A stretch of DNA of 5,987 nucleotides from Deferribacteraceae bacterium UBA1873 (GTDB lineage: Bacteria; Chrysiogenota; Deferribacteres; Deferribacterales; Flexistipitaceae), in assembly GCA_002338145.1 (NCBI GenBank), contig DDHP01000077.1, forward strand, positions 26,033-32,019. The letters are read 5' to 3'. This document shows positions 5,984 through 5,987 of this stretch, piece by piece (the first letter of the stretch is position 1; each line of letters begins with the position of its first letter). The notes beneath the pieces are model-generated. The model saw only the letters and a list, made by a program, of their open reading frames with translations, was not told where the DNA came from and searched no databases. The translations under genes were made by a program, and so were the position numbers.

Positions 5984-5987
5984 ATCC

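Noticed and set aside
1..5987. CRISPR array, tRNA, rRNA, toxin-antitoxin or phage defence genes
   Set aside because: No regularly spaced repeats, cloverleaf-like sequences, or proteins of those families were seen; nearly all of the window is accounted for by known metabolic genes.

Overview
The window reads as ordinary housekeeping metabolism from a low-GC bacterium. All six genes lie on the + strand and are tightly packed. Three features suggest an anaerobic lifestyle: a ferredoxin-type 2-oxoacid oxidoreductase, a short ThiC of about 420 residues, and AT-rich intergenic DNA. Gene content and style would fit Deferribacterota or a similar anaerobic Gram-negative lineage. That placement is inference from general impression, not a database match.

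Bases 1-1355 hold the end of an operon: the C-terminal part of a thiamine pyrophosphate (TPP)-binding beta subunit of a 2-oxoacid:acceptor oxidoreductase (5' end outside the window), its gamma subunit (ATGA overlap), and an acylphosphatase 3 nt further on. No terminator is visible after the acylphosphatase.

Bases 1356-4354 are a TPP-controlled thiamine biosynthesis operon. A promoter with a perfect TATAAT precedes a well-formed TPP (THI-box) riboswitch aptamer, followed by an intrinsic terminator and then thiC, thiE and thiL. The three genes overlap (28 nt, then ATGA), so they are very probably one transcript. ThiC makes the pyrimidine phosphate, ThiE joins pyrimidine and thiazole to give thiamine phosphate, and ThiL phosphorylates it to TPP. 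The thiazole genes and ThiD are not in the window. I could draw by hand a competing helix between the aptamer 3' half and the terminator 5' arm, which gives a plausible transcription-attenuation switch. The upstream operon encodes a TPP-using enzyme, so a cofactor user and its supply sit side by side.

Bases 4355-4579 are an AT-rich intergenic region with only a weak promoter candidate. Bases 4580-5953 encode an AGCS-family sodium:alanine/glycine symporter, better started at the ATG with a good ribosome binding site than at an upstream TTG. The last 34 bases hold a perfect 7-bp inverted repeat that could be a terminator stem or the edge of an insertion sequence.

I found no previously undescribed system. 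The points most worth a second look are the riboswitch expression platform, the ThiC cysteine spacing, the thiC/thiE overlap, and the repeat at the right edge.
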